NCBI RefSeq assembly: GCF_013032455.1
Contig: NZ_WQCF01000005.1
Coordinates: forward strand, 212,399 to 276,398
From: Ruegeria atlantica
Lineage (GTDB): Bacteria > Pseudomonadota > Alphaproteobacteria > Rhodobacterales > Rhodobacteraceae
Length of the DNA stretch: 64,000 nucleotides
Direction: 5' to 3'
The notes beneath the pieces are model-generated. The model saw nothing but the letters and a program-made list of their open reading frames with translations, searched no databases and had not been told where the DNA came from. Positions 42,986 through 52,637 of the stretch are shown in pieces. The translations under genes and the position numbers were made by a program. Numbering within the stretch: position 1 is the first letter of the stretch; each line of letters opens with the position of its first letter.

Positions 42986-44842
42986 TCATTCGATAGTCTC
43001 TTCCGGTGGCACTGGGTAACCAGCCATAGTCAAGCCCTCCATGACCCTGTGGATCAGCTCTTTAGGCATGCCGCGCGCGCGAAACGGGGCACGGGGATCT
43101 AATTGGTAGTCCGGAAACTGCTCTTTGATGTATTCTACTGTCTCTTCAGCCTTCTCCTGTTGTCCATTTAGCGCATAACAGGCAGCGAGGCTGGCTTGGT
43201 TCATTGGCAATCTGCCGCCCATCGCTAGCAGAATGTCAATGGCTTCGCCGTATTCACCTAGCATGATGGCGTTCAAGTGCGCTGCATAATTATAGCCCGG
43301 ATGTAGTTTGGGATTAAGCGCTCGCGCTCGCTCGATCCATGCCAGCCCTGTTTCAAAGTCACCGGAATAGGCAAAAAAGATTCCAAGGTCGGCTAAAATC
43401 CAAGAGTCATTCGGGTTTAACGACACCGCGCGCTCAGCATGTTTACGGTAGACATCCATGCTCTCGCCGAGCAACCGGCTTCGTACCGCAAGAGCGTAAT
43501 AGGCATCAGGATTATTTGGGTCTGCTTCAATGGCATGATGTGCTGCGTCAGAGCTTTTCTGGGCCCAGTTTGGATCCAGATCGTAAGAGTTCTTTTTTGA
43601 ATCAAGATAGTTATACGCTAGGCGCGACCAGCCCAACGAATAGCCTGGCTCCTCCTCTACAGTCCGCAACAGGCAATCGCGCGCTCTGCGGTGCTCCGGC
43701 AGGGCAAAAGTTTGATAAAACCAATGTGCCGTCATGTAACACTCGTACGCGTCAAGGCTTTCGGGTGCCTTTTCGCGGATCGTCTGTATGACGTCGGCCT
43801 TGAATAGCGGCGCATCGCTCGACCCTATGAGCGAAGCAATCTTGCGAGCAACTTCCACCTGCACGTCCAGAATGCTTGCAAGGCTCACGTCGCCTTCAAA
43901 CGGACCAGGTGCCTGAAGCTGCAGGCAGGTTTTTGCATCGGTGAACGTGGTAGTGACCCGCAGCTTGTCATCCGATCGTTGTACGGTGCCACCCAGAATG
44001 TAATCTGCACTAAGCTCATTACGGATCACCTCGCACTCTGGCTTGTCGCGTAATGCAGTGCCGGCCTCAGGCGCGAAGATAAAAAGATTGGTGAATTTGG
44101 CGAGCATGGCGTTGATGTCTCGGGTCAGTCCATCGCTGAAATAGTCGTCCTGTGGATCTCCGCCTACGTTCTCGAAGGGTAGGATCAACACCTTAGGCCC
44201 GGTCGGCAGCGTAAAGCTCTCTTCATTTGGGTAGACCAGATAGACCAGCCCGCCTAAGACAAGAGCAGTTGCTGCGGCTAACGATCCTAGTTTTTTGGGG
44301 TCGCGCTGTTTTGCCGACCTTACTGCTTTCTCGGGCGGCCAGGTCCAGAGATTTATTCTTTGCGTGATGTTCTTTAGCTTGTGGGCACCTGAATCCCCAA
44401 ACGCGACATCCAGCTTGCCGTGTACCATTTCGGCAACCGGTTTCGAGATGATAATTCCACCGGGCGGCGCCAGTGACTCGAGCCGGGCGGCAATGTTGAC
44501 GCCATCTCCCAGAAGGTTTTCACCCTGAACCATTACGTCGCCAAGATGAACGCCCATGCGAAACTGCAGCTGGCCACTCTTCCGGCTTTCGGCGTTAGCT
44601 TGGGCAATGCCATTTTGCGCAGCCAATGCTGCTTGTACAGCCTTCACTGGGCTTGCGAATTCCGCAATGACACTGTCCCCGGCGCTCCCGAAGATCCGAC
44701 CGCCATGGCTTGATATTTGTGCGTCAATGAGTGCACGGCAGGCCGTCAAATCGGCCAATGCCGCTACTTCGTCCTCGCCCATTAGCTTTGAATATGCGAC
44801 AGCATCTGCAGCGAGGATTGTGGCCAACCGTCGTTCCATCAA
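42986..44842 (-). CDS. Class III adenylate/guanylate cyclase with TPR region
   Basis: 618 residues. The cyclase domain fills 1-170: RRLATILAADAVAYSKLMGE with metal aspartate D14, second aspartate in FGSAGDSVIAEF near 57, and transition-state residues in GDGVNIAARLESL near 110-125. One membrane helix ([18 protein letters not shown]) is near 188-206. Then comes a TolB/FlgO-like segment (VLILPFENVGGDPQDDYFSD near 218) and TPR repeats from about 380 (AIEADPNNPDAYYALAV, AVSLNPNDSWILADLG). This cyclase-TM-TPR architecture is common in alphaproteobacteria. It makes cAMP (or cGMP); the C-terminal region lies on the far side of the membrane from the catalytic domain. Confidence 0.88.
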   Translation of the reverse strand: MMERRLATILAADAVAYSKLMGEDEVAALADLTACRALIDAQISSHGGRIFGSAGDSVIAEFASPVKAVQAALAAQNGIAQANAESRKSGQLQFRMGVHLGDVMVQGENLLGDGVNIAARLESLAPPGGIIISKPVAEMVHGKLDVAFGDSGAHKLKNITQRINLWTWPPEKAVRSAKQRDPKKLGSLAAATALVLGGLVYLVYPNEESFTLPTGPKVLILPFENVGGDPQDDYFSDGLTRDINAMLAKFTNLFIFAPEAGTALRDKPECEVIRNELSADYILGGTVQRSDDKLRVTTTFTDAKTCLQLQAPGPFEGDVSLASILDVQVEVARKIASLIGSSDAPLFKADVIQTIREKAPESLDAYECYMTAHWFYQTFALPEHRRARDCLLRTVEEEPGYSLGWSRLAYNYLDSKKNSYDLDPNWAQKSSDAAHHAIEADPNNPDAYYALAVRSRLLGESMDVYRKHAERAVSLNPNDSWILADLGIFFAYSGDFETGLAWIERARALNPKLHPGYNYAAHLNAIMLGEYGEAIDILLAMGGRLPMNQASLAACYALNGQQEKAEETVEYIKEQFPDYQLDPRAPFRARGMPKELIHRVMEGLTMAGYPVPPEETIE

Positions 44843-45127
44843 AACCTCTCGTTAACCGATTTTAGCCTAAAGGAGAAAAATTGCTAAGCGCATAGGCCAG
44901 TGCAATCGAATGCCAATGCCTTTTTGCGTAGACTGTGAGTTTATGTGGTCTTCGATTTCGTACCCGCAGCGTGGCATCACGACAGCATTTCTCGAAGTGA
45001 ACTCAGACATCGCGGGTTGCCAAGGCTTTCATCCACCAGTGCAGCACCAGCAGTTGATCCGTGGCAGACATTTACAATCAGCCATTGCATTTCTCGAAAT
45101 CGCAACGGGGCGGACTTTTGCCCGAGA

Positions 45128-46060
45128 CTACACTCGATACCAGCTTTCAACGTCTCGGGCGGCTTCCCCGACTGTAAAAGCAGCCTCTACCTCTGCGATT
45201 GCACACTGTACTTCGTCCGGGCCTGCACTGAGTTCTGAGACGTTCGCACCCAGGTCATGGGCTGACCCGGCATCTGAATAAATCGTATCAACCCCAATTC
45301 CGATGGCGTTTCGGTGTTGCAGCAGGTGCTCAAAAAACCGCACATAAATCATCTCCTCGTACGGAGAATAAATTTCTTCTTCAGAGATCAAGCCCAATTC
45401 TGCAGCCTTGGCACACGTCAAGTGCCAAGCCAGCTCCATTGTCGATGGAGGCGCATCTCTGGCCTCATCAGGATGTTTTGGGTTCGCAAACGTAGATCTT
45501 CGGATGGCTTCGAGTTTGTCGCGCAAACTCTTTGTGGGAACCGGATAGATGAATTTGGTTCCATCGGATGCGAGTGCTGTTTCAACCTGATCCGGCTGTA
45601 CCTGAATGAACTCGGAAAACCTGTTTCCGATGATAGGGACTTCACCGACAATCATGTCGGTGGGATCGGTATTCTCTGCCAGCCATCGCGCCAGGGCTCT
45701 CCGGCCCCACAATCCGGCTGCCTTTCGGATCAACGGATGAGTTCCATCCGAAACATCTGGATACCTTGCGAGTATGTCCTCGGTCTGAAACGCCGCGAGC
45801 CCCGTATCCCAACGCATGATATGCACACGACGCCCCAAGGATACCGAAATAGATATCTGCTTGCGCAACAGGAATGACTTTCCAGAAGCTGGTAATCCGG
45901 TGAAGAAAACCATGCGGCAACGGCGTGCAGCATCCGCAAGGTGTCTTCCAATCTCTGTGTCCGCAAAACTGTCGATAGAAATTGCGAATCTCCTAATTCG
46001 GTGTCGGCCACAGGCCGAAACGGCAATTGGACTTTGCTGCCCAAAAACCGTTTCCAGCAC
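45128..46060 (-). CDS. P-loop NTPase of unknown function
   Basis: 310 residues. Walker A MVFFTGLPASGKSFLLRKQI (about 50-69) resembles adenylylsulfate-kinase/zeta-toxin-type kinases, and DMIVGEVPIIGNRFSEF near 139 may carry the second acidic site. The remainder shows no family I know. The start at 46060 is uncertain; the first 30 residues are poorly convincing, and internal starts would still keep the P-loop. It stands alone on the minus strand between the cyclase and the lectin-like gene. Confidence 0.55.
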   Translation of the reverse strand: MLETVFGQQSPIAVSACGRHRIRRFAISIDSFADTEIGRHLADAARRCRMVFFTGLPASGKSFLLRKQISISVSLGRRVHIMRWDTGLAAFQTEDILARYPDVSDGTHPLIRKAAGLWGRRALARWLAENTDPTDMIVGEVPIIGNRFSEFIQVQPDQVETALASDGTKFIYPVPTKSLRDKLEAIRRSTFANPKHPDEARDAPPSTMELAWHLTCAKAAELGLISEEEIYSPYEEMIYVRFFEHLLQHRNAIGIGVDTIYSDAGSAHDLGANVSELSAGPDEVQCAIAEVEAAFTVGEAARDVESWYRV

Positions 46061-46128
46061 GCGACCTTTAAAGCCAACCAGACAATATCAGGTGCAATGC
46101 GGGTGACACGCGCACCAATGCTGCCTGA

Positions 46129-46827
46129 TCAGTCGGTTGCGAAGCAATAAAACAGACCCGCCCCACCAGAACGTGGCAGATGTTCCTCCCCGCAACCGCG
46201 CGAGCCGTGCGATGAGTTCCAGGACAACATGTTGCGGGCATCGTTGAGACCGACACGGTCATGGTGTCCAACAATTGCAGACCCGTCTTCACTATTCGAA
46301 GTCCAGTTGCTGCATGTCGTGTCACCACCTGCCGTCGAGAAATATCCAGCGGAATCGGAGCCGGTCAGAATGTCATGTTTGTTCGGCTGACTGCCACGCC
46401 CATTGACAGGAATACCATTTTCGTCGAGCGCGGTTTGAAGATTAATATTCACGCCTTCACTGTGCAGCTCTTCAACATTATTGGCGATGAGCTCTCCATT
46501 GGCATTATACCATGGACCTGACCCGATCCGGTCGCGTGCAGAAATGCCATTGGTGATTGTCATCGGATCGGTGCTGCGATCAATGGACATTGAGGTGCTC
46601 AGATAGGCCGCAAAAGTTTTGGAAGAACCGGCCGCGGAAGCAAGCGCATTGCAATGAGCATCGGCACCTTCGAGGCCGCCTAGATTGGCACCATCCCCCT
46701 TGCCCACGCTAGTGATGAAAAATGACATCTCCTCGCCTGCCGATTGCGCCTGTGCGGTCGCCGCGAAACAGAAGGTTAGAAGTGCAGCAAACCCGTGAAC
46801 AGTTGTTCTTTTGGTGAACTTCAACAT
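46129..46827 (-). CDS. Secreted lectin-like protein (DUF1554-type fold)
   Basis: 232 residues from ATG 46827 with AAGGGAGACAT upstream. Signal peptide HGFAALLTFCFAATAQA, then FFITSVGKGDGANLGGLEGA near 36-55, DRIGSGPWYNANGELIANNV near 97-116, NKHDILTGSDSAG near 149, TCSNWTSNSEDGSAIVGHHD near 168-187 and a C-terminal CGEEHLPRSGGAGLFYCFA. This is the collagenase/C-type-lectin-like domain often labelled lectin in proteobacteria, with cysteines suited to disulfides. It is probably periplasmic or extracellular; the ligand is unknown. Confidence 0.8.
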   Translation of the reverse strand: MLKFTKRTTVHGFAALLTFCFAATAQAQSAGEEMSFFITSVGKGDGANLGGLEGADAHCNALASAAGSSKTFAAYLSTSMSIDRSTDPMTITNGISARDRIGSGPWYNANGELIANNVEELHSEGVNINLQTALDENGIPVNGRGSQPNKHDILTGSDSAGYFSTAGGDTTCSNWTSNSEDGSAIVGHHDRVGLNDARNMLSWNSSHGSRGCGEEHLPRSGGAGLFYCFATD

Positions 46828-47196
46828 ATATGTCTCCCTTCGTGCTATGTGATCACTGATGCTAGTCGTATGCCCGGTATGGGTCCACGAAATAGCGATC
46901 ACGATTTGTAGAATACAGCAGCGAAGCCTGCCAAACACGTGATGACTGAATATCGGCTGGCACAAACTTTGTGGCGGACTTTCGTCACCTCCGCAGCAAC
47001 AAAAAAATTGGTTCGTCCGACAACTTCGCTGCTGGGGCCGCGAAAGCTCGGTCTGAGGAGTGCTCTTTCGCTGCGCCGTAACCGAACGCCTAAAACGCGG
47101 TTACCTCTGACTTATTGCACGTACGCGTCTAGGATACATCCATGGGCTCACCTTCAAAGCCAAAGAGCGGCCATGTTCGAGAAAGGGGCAACCGAA
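46828..47196. other. Intergenic region upstream of a lectin-like gene and a SnoaL gene
   Basis: 370 bp between divergent genes. An open frame continues upstream from the SnoaL gene to 46939, but the added residues are arginine-rich and family-free, so I treat it as non-coding. I find no repeat or operator of note. Confidence 0.4.
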
Positions 47197-47595
47197 ATGT
47201 TGTTTGCTGATGCGCTAGAGAAAGCTTCTTCGTACGCTGCTGCCTGGAGTTCCAACGATCCGGCGCAGGTGGCAGCACATTTCGCTGAAGATGGGGCGGC
47301 ACGGCTCAATTCCGGCAAAGCAATTCGAGGTCGGGAAGCGATTGCTTCGGATTACGCAGCACCGTTCTTCCGTGATTTTCCAGGCTCTTCTGTGTTACTG
47401 CATGATTTTCGTTTATCAGGGAACCACGCTCTCTTTACCGGTATGCTCGTCGGTCCCGGAAAGCGTGAAAGTTCTCCTGTTCGCCTGTTGGGCTGGGAGG
47501 AGTGGACCCTCGACGATAATGGCTTGATACAATTGTCTTTGGTTTGGTTCGACCGCGACGACCATGCTAGACAGGGCGGTGACACTTTCTCATAG
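47197..47595 (+). CDS. SnoaL-like domain protein
   Basis: 132 residues from ATG 47197 (AAAGGGGCAACCGAA upstream); ATG 47173 is eight codons earlier. A single NTF2-like domain: ALEKASSYAAAWSSNDPAQV near 5-24, HFAEDGAARLNSGKAIRGRE near 28-47, and a C-terminal LLGWEEWTLDDNGLIQLSLV. It is unrelated in detail to the SnoaL proteins at 25-37 kb. Stand-alone small enzyme or binding protein of unknown role. Confidence 0.7.
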   Translation: MLFADALEKASSYAAAWSSNDPAQVAAHFAEDGAARLNSGKAIRGREAIASDYAAPFFRDFPGSSVLLHDFRLSGNHALFTGMLVGPGKRESSPVRLLGWEEWTLDDNGLIQLSLVWFDRDDHARQGGDTFS

Positions 47596-47826
47596 TGATA
47601 TCGCCACGCAAAGCGGGTAATCTTGCATCTGAGAGGCGCGGTAAAGTTGAACCTCAGCAAACGAAAATTCGTGTCCGTATTCGGTCTAACTATGCGGAAT
47701 GCACTCTCAGTAAATTGTGACAGAGGCAATTCTTCCTGCTCAATGTGAACTGAATTGAGATTTTCGTGCATTTGTTGGTGGGCATCAACGAATTCGTTAC
47801 GAAGGTGGCCACAAGATTTTTCTCTT

Positions 47827-48294
47827 CTACTGCGGTAGGCGCAGGTGTTTGGGCATAAATTGCTCCTCGCAAATGACAGGTTTTCCGACTCTTTCAAAGC
47901 GATACCCGGTAGCGTGGAAGTATATGCGACCTCCGCAGCGGTCATTCAGTTCGATGGTCCAGACAAATTCGGAATATTCTTTTCCGTGGATTCGAACTGG
48001 TTCTCTGGACCTGGTGATCCGGTCAATTGGCAGGGGTGTTATGGTCGTTTTCGGAAACGAAAAGGAGACAGACAGATCGGAAACGCCCTCGAAACACAGA
48101 TTGACTTGGGAAACGGAAAAACTGAAATGTCCGTAGTCCTGCCTGATCCACTCCTCAATGTGGTCGATATCGAGTTTTAGTTCACTCACCCAGTCATCGG
48201 TGTCTGGGTCAGGTGAAATCAAATTTAAGGCATAGATGGAATTGTCGTGGAATTCATGACTGATGTCCTGAAAGAGCCTCTGTCCTGTATCCAT
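47827..48294 (-). CDS. Conserved-looking hypothetical protein
   Basis: 155 residues from ATG 48294 (MDTGQRLFQDISHEFHDNSI); an extended start at 48351 adds 19 residues. Acidic N-terminal half (SPDPDTDDWVSELKLDIDHI) and many aromatic/His residues (YFHATGYRFERVG), with no signal peptide or membrane helix. I do not recognise the family. It lies back to back with the DUF6714-like gene; the 60-bp gap would hold both promoters. Confidence 0.55.
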   Translation of the reverse strand: MDTGQRLFQDISHEFHDNSIYALNLISPDPDTDDWVSELKLDIDHIEEWIRQDYGHFSFSVSQVNLCFEGVSDLSVSFSFPKTTITPLPIDRITRSREPVRIHGKEYSEFVWTIELNDRCGGRIYFHATGYRFERVGKPVICEEQFMPKHLRLPQ

Positions 48295-48365
48295 CGCAAT
48301 CACTCGACTTCGAATTGTTGCTGATACACTCGATCTCAGGGTTTCAGCCAAGTTAATATGTCACC

Positions 48366-48851
48366 ATGCCAAAGGTAACGACAACAACGGAAGCTCTTGC
48401 AACCCAGATCATTGCTGCATTTGACGGTCTTGATCCACCTGCTGATGATGAACTTCTTCACCCCGAATGTATGGATGACGTGGATATTCTTGAATTCTAC
48501 GGCGGAGTCAAATGGCATGAGATGACCGATCAAATGATCTTATACAGTTACGCTGCCCCCACGGCTTTTAGCCCCAAAGCATTTCAATATTACTTGCCCG
48601 CGTTTCTGATTTGGACACTGCGAAATTCAGACAGTCCGGAATATGCCAGTGAAAGTATCCTTCTGGCACTCGACCCCGGCACATCGAAAGAAATGCTGCA
48701 CGAGTTCAGGAAGTCCAAATTCAACCATTTGACGCATGCACAGAAGGAGGCTGTGTTGAGTTTTCTGTATTATTTCAGCGACCACCCTGATCTTGGTGAG
48801 TTTGCGGAAGCCGCATTGGTAAATTACTGGATTGAACAAGGCGTGCGGTGA
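48366..48851 (+). CDS. DUF6714-like hypothetical protein
   Basis: 161 residues, soluble, acidic. The recognisable core is LHPECMDDVDILEFYGGVKW near 31-50 followed by FSPKAFQYYLPAFLIWTLRN near 67-86, a pattern shared by small uncharacterised proteins of the DUF6714 type. Function unknown. Its stop overlaps the GTG of the next gene (GTGA), so the pair is probably co-translated. Confidence 0.6.
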   Translation: MPKVTTTTEALATQIIAAFDGLDPPADDELLHPECMDDVDILEFYGGVKWHEMTDQMILYSYAAPTAFSPKAFQYYLPAFLIWTLRNSDSPEYASESILLALDPGTSKEMLHEFRKSKFNHLTHAQKEAVLSFLYYFSDHPDLGEFAEAALVNYWIEQGVR

Positions 48852-49165
48852 CCGGGTCTTTGATTTTTAGGTATTTAATGTGGTTCTTCGCTGCGCTTTT
48901 TGTCGCAACCGGTTTGCCGCTGTCACTGACTGAGGATGAACAATGGCAGCGATTGTGGGGTGGATCCAGTGCGCTGTCGCTTGGCCTTTTTGCGATATCG
49001 ATGGCAGCAGATGGTTTGCTTAGAGGCCAGATAAGAATTCATTTTTCGATTATCCGCCGCTCCAGCCAGCCGCGTATGTTCTTCAGCGCAATCGCATTGG
49101 TGTTCGCCACTGGCACCGGTGTCATCATTGCCGCTATCTGGGCAATTTTCATTAAGGATCAGTAA
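48848..49165 (+). CDS. Small membrane protein
   Basis: 105 residues starting at GTG 48848 within the previous gene's stop. Three hydrophobic helices: about 8-26 (YLMWFFAALFVATGLPLSL), 38-58 (GGSSALSLGLFAISMAADGL) and 79-101 (FFSAIALVFATGTGVIIAAI). No family recognised. Probably acts with the DUF6714-like protein. Confidence 0.6.
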   Translation: MTGSLIFRYLMWFFAALFVATGLPLSLTEDEQWQRLWGGSSALSLGLFAISMAADGLLRGQIRIHFSIIRRSSQPRMFFSAIALVFATGTGVIIAAIWAIFIKDQ

Positions 49166-49308
49166 AATTTACCCAGCACAGCGAGAGTTCAGAACTAATG
49201 CGCCAAATTAGACTGAGCGAATACGACCGTCGTTTAGACTGGTGCCTTCGGTGATGATCAACCCTGTGTTATGATTTTCTGTAGCCTGTGGACGGAGGTA
49301 CAGTTTTG

Positions 49309-50163
49309 ATGCGATCCGAAACGCGCAGTCGCATTTTGACGCTCGGTATTGCCGTTGTTCTCACTGCTGCGAAACCGAACGCTGCCCTCGCTTCTGATGG
49401 AGAGTGTGGCGCGCCAGATGCACCTTGCACACTGGAAGGCGGGGAGTACTACGTGGCCCTGCCAGAGGCTCCGAATGAACCGCCTGCTGTTATTTGGTTG
49501 CACGGTTATGGACGGTCTGGGAAGGGGATGATCCAGAACTCCGCCTATGTCGATCCTTTCATCCGGCGCGGCTACGCAGTGATTATGCCGAGCGGGCAAC
49601 CCAGTATAAATGGCAAGGACCTCGATTGGGGTGTGGCTGACGGGTATGATCTGGCGCGCGATGATGTCGCCTTTATTGGCGCCGTGCGCGCCGACGCAGT
49701 GGAGCGCTTCGGTATTGACCCGTCGAGAATACTGATCGCAGGTTTCTCCCGCGGCGGCTCGATGGTTTGGGACCTTGCGTGTCAGGCGCCAGAGCTGGCG
49801 AAAAGCTTTGCTGCTGCGGCTGGGGCATTTTGGGAGCCCATGACCACTGAGTGTGATGCGCCAGTTCACCTATTTCACGTACATGGCTTTAAAGATCGAA
49901 TGGTGCCGTTCGAAGGCCGGCAGCTTACATGGGAGGGTGTTGATTTTCACCAAGGTAACGTCATGAAGGGCGTGGATGTCTGGCGCCGCGAGAACGCCTG
50001 CTTGGGTAGTGCGGAAAACAGCTTTGGCGATGACGACTCGATGCAGAAGGACTGGATGGATTGTGAAGCAGGCTCGATCCGGCTGAAAGTCACCAAAGGC
50101 GGGCACGGTGTGCCAGAGGGCTGGCGGGATGCGGTGCTCGACTGGTTCGAAGCTCTTCCTTGA
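49309..50163 (+). CDS. Secreted esterase, polyhydroxybutyrate depolymerase/LpqC-like
   Basis: 284 residues from ATG 49309 (GGAGG ten bases upstream). Signal peptide ends near ALAS-DGE. Alpha/beta hydrolase elements: PPAVIWLHGYGRSGKG near 51-66, nucleophile elbow LIAGFSRGGSMVWDLA near 144-159, HVHGFKDRMVPFEG near 193-206 with the acid, and histidine KGGHGVPEGW near 262-271. Similar to CE1-type feruloyl esterases and PHB depolymerase family proteins. Four cysteines near the N-terminus and core may form disulfides in the periplasm. Confidence 0.82.
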   Translation: MRSETRSRILTLGIAVVLTAAKPNAALASDGECGAPDAPCTLEGGEYYVALPEAPNEPPAVIWLHGYGRSGKGMIQNSAYVDPFIRRGYAVIMPSGQPSINGKDLDWGVADGYDLARDDVAFIGAVRADAVERFGIDPSRILIAGFSRGGSMVWDLACQAPELAKSFAAAAGAFWEPMTTECDAPVHLFHVHGFKDRMVPFEGRQLTWEGVDFHQGNVMKGVDVWRRENACLGSAENSFGDDDSMQKDWMDCEAGSIRLKVTKGGHGVPEGWRDAVLDWFEALP

Positions 50164-50250
50164 GCACTTGAGTGCCCCTCCGATCCTCCGGGTACTTTGA
50201 TCAAATGTGTACTCGATAGCACTCAATATGCTTGGTGAAAGGGACTTAGA

Positions 50251-51072
50251 ATGAAAGAGCAAGTTTCAGATCACTATGGTCGCAGCCATAAACTGATCGA
50301 CCAGATCGTTGATAGCCTAAGGGACGCAGGCGTTGAGCCCACGAAACTGCGCGCCGCTGATTTTGAACCAATCGATGAGTTCCATTTTCGAGGCCGGCAA
50401 GCGACTTTGCAGCTTCTGGAGAAGCTGGAGTTGGCACCAGATGCGAATGTGCTTGATATTGGTAGTGGACTGGGTGGGGTCACCAGAACAATTGCCGAAG
50501 AAGCAAGCGCTAAAGTTACAGGCATAGATCTGACGCAAGAGTTTTGCGACGCAGCCAAAATCATTTCTGATTGGGTCAATCTTAGTGCACAAACCACGTT
50601 TATTCAGGGAGATGCGACAAAACTCCCATTTTCGGACAGCAGTTTTGATGGCGCGGTAACTGTCCACGTTGCAATGAACATCCCGGACAAGCTTGCGGTG
50701 TACAAAGAGGCCCACCGTGTCCTGAAGCCGGGAGCACGATTTGGAATTTATGACATTCTACAGGGCGAAGGTGGTGACGTCGTTTATCCGACACCATGGG
50801 CCATGGACGCCTCGATCAGTTATCTCGCAACCGCGAAAGAAATGGCCAGTTTGTTGCAAGATGCAGGTTTTACGATATTGGACGAAGAAGACTCGACAAC
50901 TGAAAGCCATGAGTGGCTTAAGACGAGAATTTCGAAGCCCAAGTCTGATCGTACCATGCCGGTTACGACACAGATTCTCTTTGGGAACGTCGCCAGCGAC
51001 ATGGTTCAGAACCAACTTCTGGCTTTGGACGAACGCCGTTTGTTAACGTACCACTTCATTTGCGTGGCCTGA
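50251..51072 (+). CDS. Class I SAM-dependent methyltransferase (UbiE/sarcosine-methyltransferase type)
   Basis: 273 residues. Motif I NVLDIGSGLGGVTRTIAEEA (about 66-85), VTGIDLTQEFCDAAK near 89-103, motif post-I GDATKLPFSDSSFDGAVTVH near 122-141 and VLKPGARFGIYDIL near 157-170. The first 55 residues (HYGRSHKLIDQIVDSLRDAG) resemble methyltransferases acting on glycine or sarcosine and on quinones. Substrate unknown. Single gene with no operon partner. Confidence 0.85.
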   Translation: MKEQVSDHYGRSHKLIDQIVDSLRDAGVEPTKLRAADFEPIDEFHFRGRQATLQLLEKLELAPDANVLDIGSGLGGVTRTIAEEASAKVTGIDLTQEFCDAAKIISDWVNLSAQTTFIQGDATKLPFSDSSFDGAVTVHVAMNIPDKLAVYKEAHRVLKPGARFGIYDILQGEGGDVVYPTPWAMDASISYLATAKEMASLLQDAGFTILDEEDSTTESHEWLKTRISKPKSDRTMPVTTQILFGNVASDMVQNQLLALDERRLLTYHFICVA

Positions 51073-51235
51073 CGATGGGGTTGCGCCGACGCTCGACCCG
51101 GTTTTTCTGCTGGACCTGTAAGCTCGGGCATGACCGAGGCTAACTTGCCTGAATAGCGTCGGCAGGCATCGGGCCCACGAAACGAAATTGCCGCGTTTCC
51201 CTGTTGAATAACCACCTTTGTTCAATTCAGGGCGT

Positions 51236-51397
51236 TCATTTTCTCCGAGTTCTCAGCCGCCTAGGCAAAACTCTTTTTGACGACGCGGCCAACTCTTCAT
51301 TCGTTGGCCGGTCGAAGTATATATCGGGTACTTCCGCTACGTTGATGAAAAGGTCTTCACTGCCGTTTTTGTGCAAAAGAGTTTGTCCGCGTGTCAT
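51236..51397 (-). CDS. Possible 53-residue protein downstream of the LysR gene
   Basis: ATG 51397 opens 53 codons, beginning MTRGQTLLHKNGSEDLFINV and ending with a run of arginines (LPRRLRTRRK). The codon pattern looks protein-like, and it lies 30 nt behind the LysR stop on the same strand. There is no recognised family. The rest of 51073-51427 shows nothing else. Confidence 0.35.
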   Translation of the reverse strand: MTRGQTLLHKNGSEDLFINVAEVPDIYFDRPTNEELAASSKRVLPRRLRTRRK

Positions 51398-51427
51398 AAA
51401 GCAAAGTCTCAGCCTATTTTCACTTGA

Positions 51428-52318
51428 TCACGACTTGTAGATCGCAGCGTAACGAGGTGCGAAGAACTTAACGAAAGCTCTGACTTCCGGCCGACGATAG
51501 GCTTCAGGCGAAATGAGCATTATGTGCGGTACCGCAAGTTCGGGGATTTCGTCGAAGCATCGGATAAAGGACACGTCTGTTTCAACCAGCTTGACATTGC
51601 TGATCCCAAGGCCTTGCCCTGACCTGATCGCCGCGTGCATTAGCTCCAGTTCGGTAAAAGACATGACGATCTGTTCCGGTGCCACGTGATCGGTAAGCCA
51701 TTCGTGGAATACATTCGGTACATCGTCCCGCTGAAAGGTAACAAACCGATGCCCGGCCAGATCATTCGTTGACCCCGGTAAGCCAAATTTGTCCGCGTAA
51801 TTTCTGCTGCCGAACAAAGACCAGCGCGCCGTGCTGATCTTCCTGCAGATAAGGTCAGGATCGGGATCGGTTCTGGCAAGGCGCAACGCAATGTCGGCCT
51901 CCCCAGCCATCAGGTCCAGTGCCCGAACGCTGGATAAAAACTCGAATGCGACATCCTGATTGTCGGCGGAAAACTCGTTTACGATTTCAATCATGCGTGC
52001 AGAGAAGTTTGCTGAATAAGCGGTGATACGGATGGGTTGTGTCGACGTCAATTCCTTCGCGCAATCGGCAAATTCGAGGACTGAAGCCTCGATTGCTTCG
52101 GCGAGTGGAACGAGGCGAAGGGCTTCTGGGGTTGGTTTGAAACCGTGCGTACCGCGCTCAAAAAGCGTCAAGCCTGTTTCTCTTTCGATAACATCAATGC
52201 GTCGGGCAACCGTTGGTTGGGAGACCTGCAGCTTTCTGGAGGCCGCAAGCGTCGATCCTTCTCTGAAGACAGAGAGGAACACACGAATATCCGACCAGTT
52301 TCGGAACCCGTTCTGCAT
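51428..52318 (-). CDS. LysR-family transcriptional regulator
   Basis: 296 residues from ATG 52318 (MQNGFRNWSDIRVFLSVFRE); the frame extends upstream to 52393 without added homology. The HTH covers 8-65 (GSTLAASRKLQVSQPTVARR), and the effector domain runs from about 92 (RITAYSANFSARMIEIVNEF). It is of the type that ends FVKFFAPRYAAIYKS. No Shine-Dalgarno is evident before the ATG. Divergent from a 73-residue gene and, beyond it, the hydratase at 52804, a plausible target pair. Confidence 0.87.
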   Translation of the reverse strand: MQNGFRNWSDIRVFLSVFREGSTLAASRKLQVSQPTVARRIDVIERETGLTLFERGTHGFKPTPEALRLVPLAEAIEASVLEFADCAKELTSTQPIRITAYSANFSARMIEIVNEFSADNQDVAFEFLSSVRALDLMAGEADIALRLARTDPDPDLICRKISTARWSLFGSRNYADKFGLPGSTNDLAGHRFVTFQRDDVPNVFHEWLTDHVAPEQIVMSFTELELMHAAIRSGQGLGISNVKLVETDVSFIRCFDEIPELAVPHIMLISPEAYRRPEVRAFVKFFAPRYAAIYKS

Positions 52319-52415
52319 TTTTGTAGAACAGCACAATTTTGCGCCGGATACCAGACGAACGGGTGAACAGTTACTGTTTTTGCGACAGCGCAAGTAACTC
52401 GGAAAGGACCACGAG

Positions 52416-52637
52416 ATGGCTTCTCATACAATGTCACCCAGTATCTGGACCGTATTTGGTGGACTGTTCGGTTGGCCCAAGAGAGGCTTCCCCGAAACCC
52501 GGAAACCGCGGCCTACAGCCAACGATCTTCATTCGGAACGCGACTATATTAACGAGGTGATCTGGAGTAATCCGGACGCGTTTTCGAGTGAATTGGACGT
52601 GCAGAACATGATGAATCTGTATCCGGGAAGGTTCTGA
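52416..52637 (+). CDS. Small hypothetical protein
   Basis: 73 residues from ATG 52416 with AAGGACCACGAG upstream. It begins MASHTMSPSIWTVFGGLFGW and ends with an acidic, Asn/Met-rich tail (ELDVQNMMNLYPGRF). There is no membrane helix or known family, although the DxxxERDYINEVI-like middle suggests a short folded protein. Divergent from the LysR gene; 166 bp before the hydratase-like gene. Confidence 0.5.
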   Translation: MASHTMSPSIWTVFGGLFGWPKRGFPETRKPRPTANDLHSERDYINEVIWSNPDAFSSELDVQNMMNLYPGRF

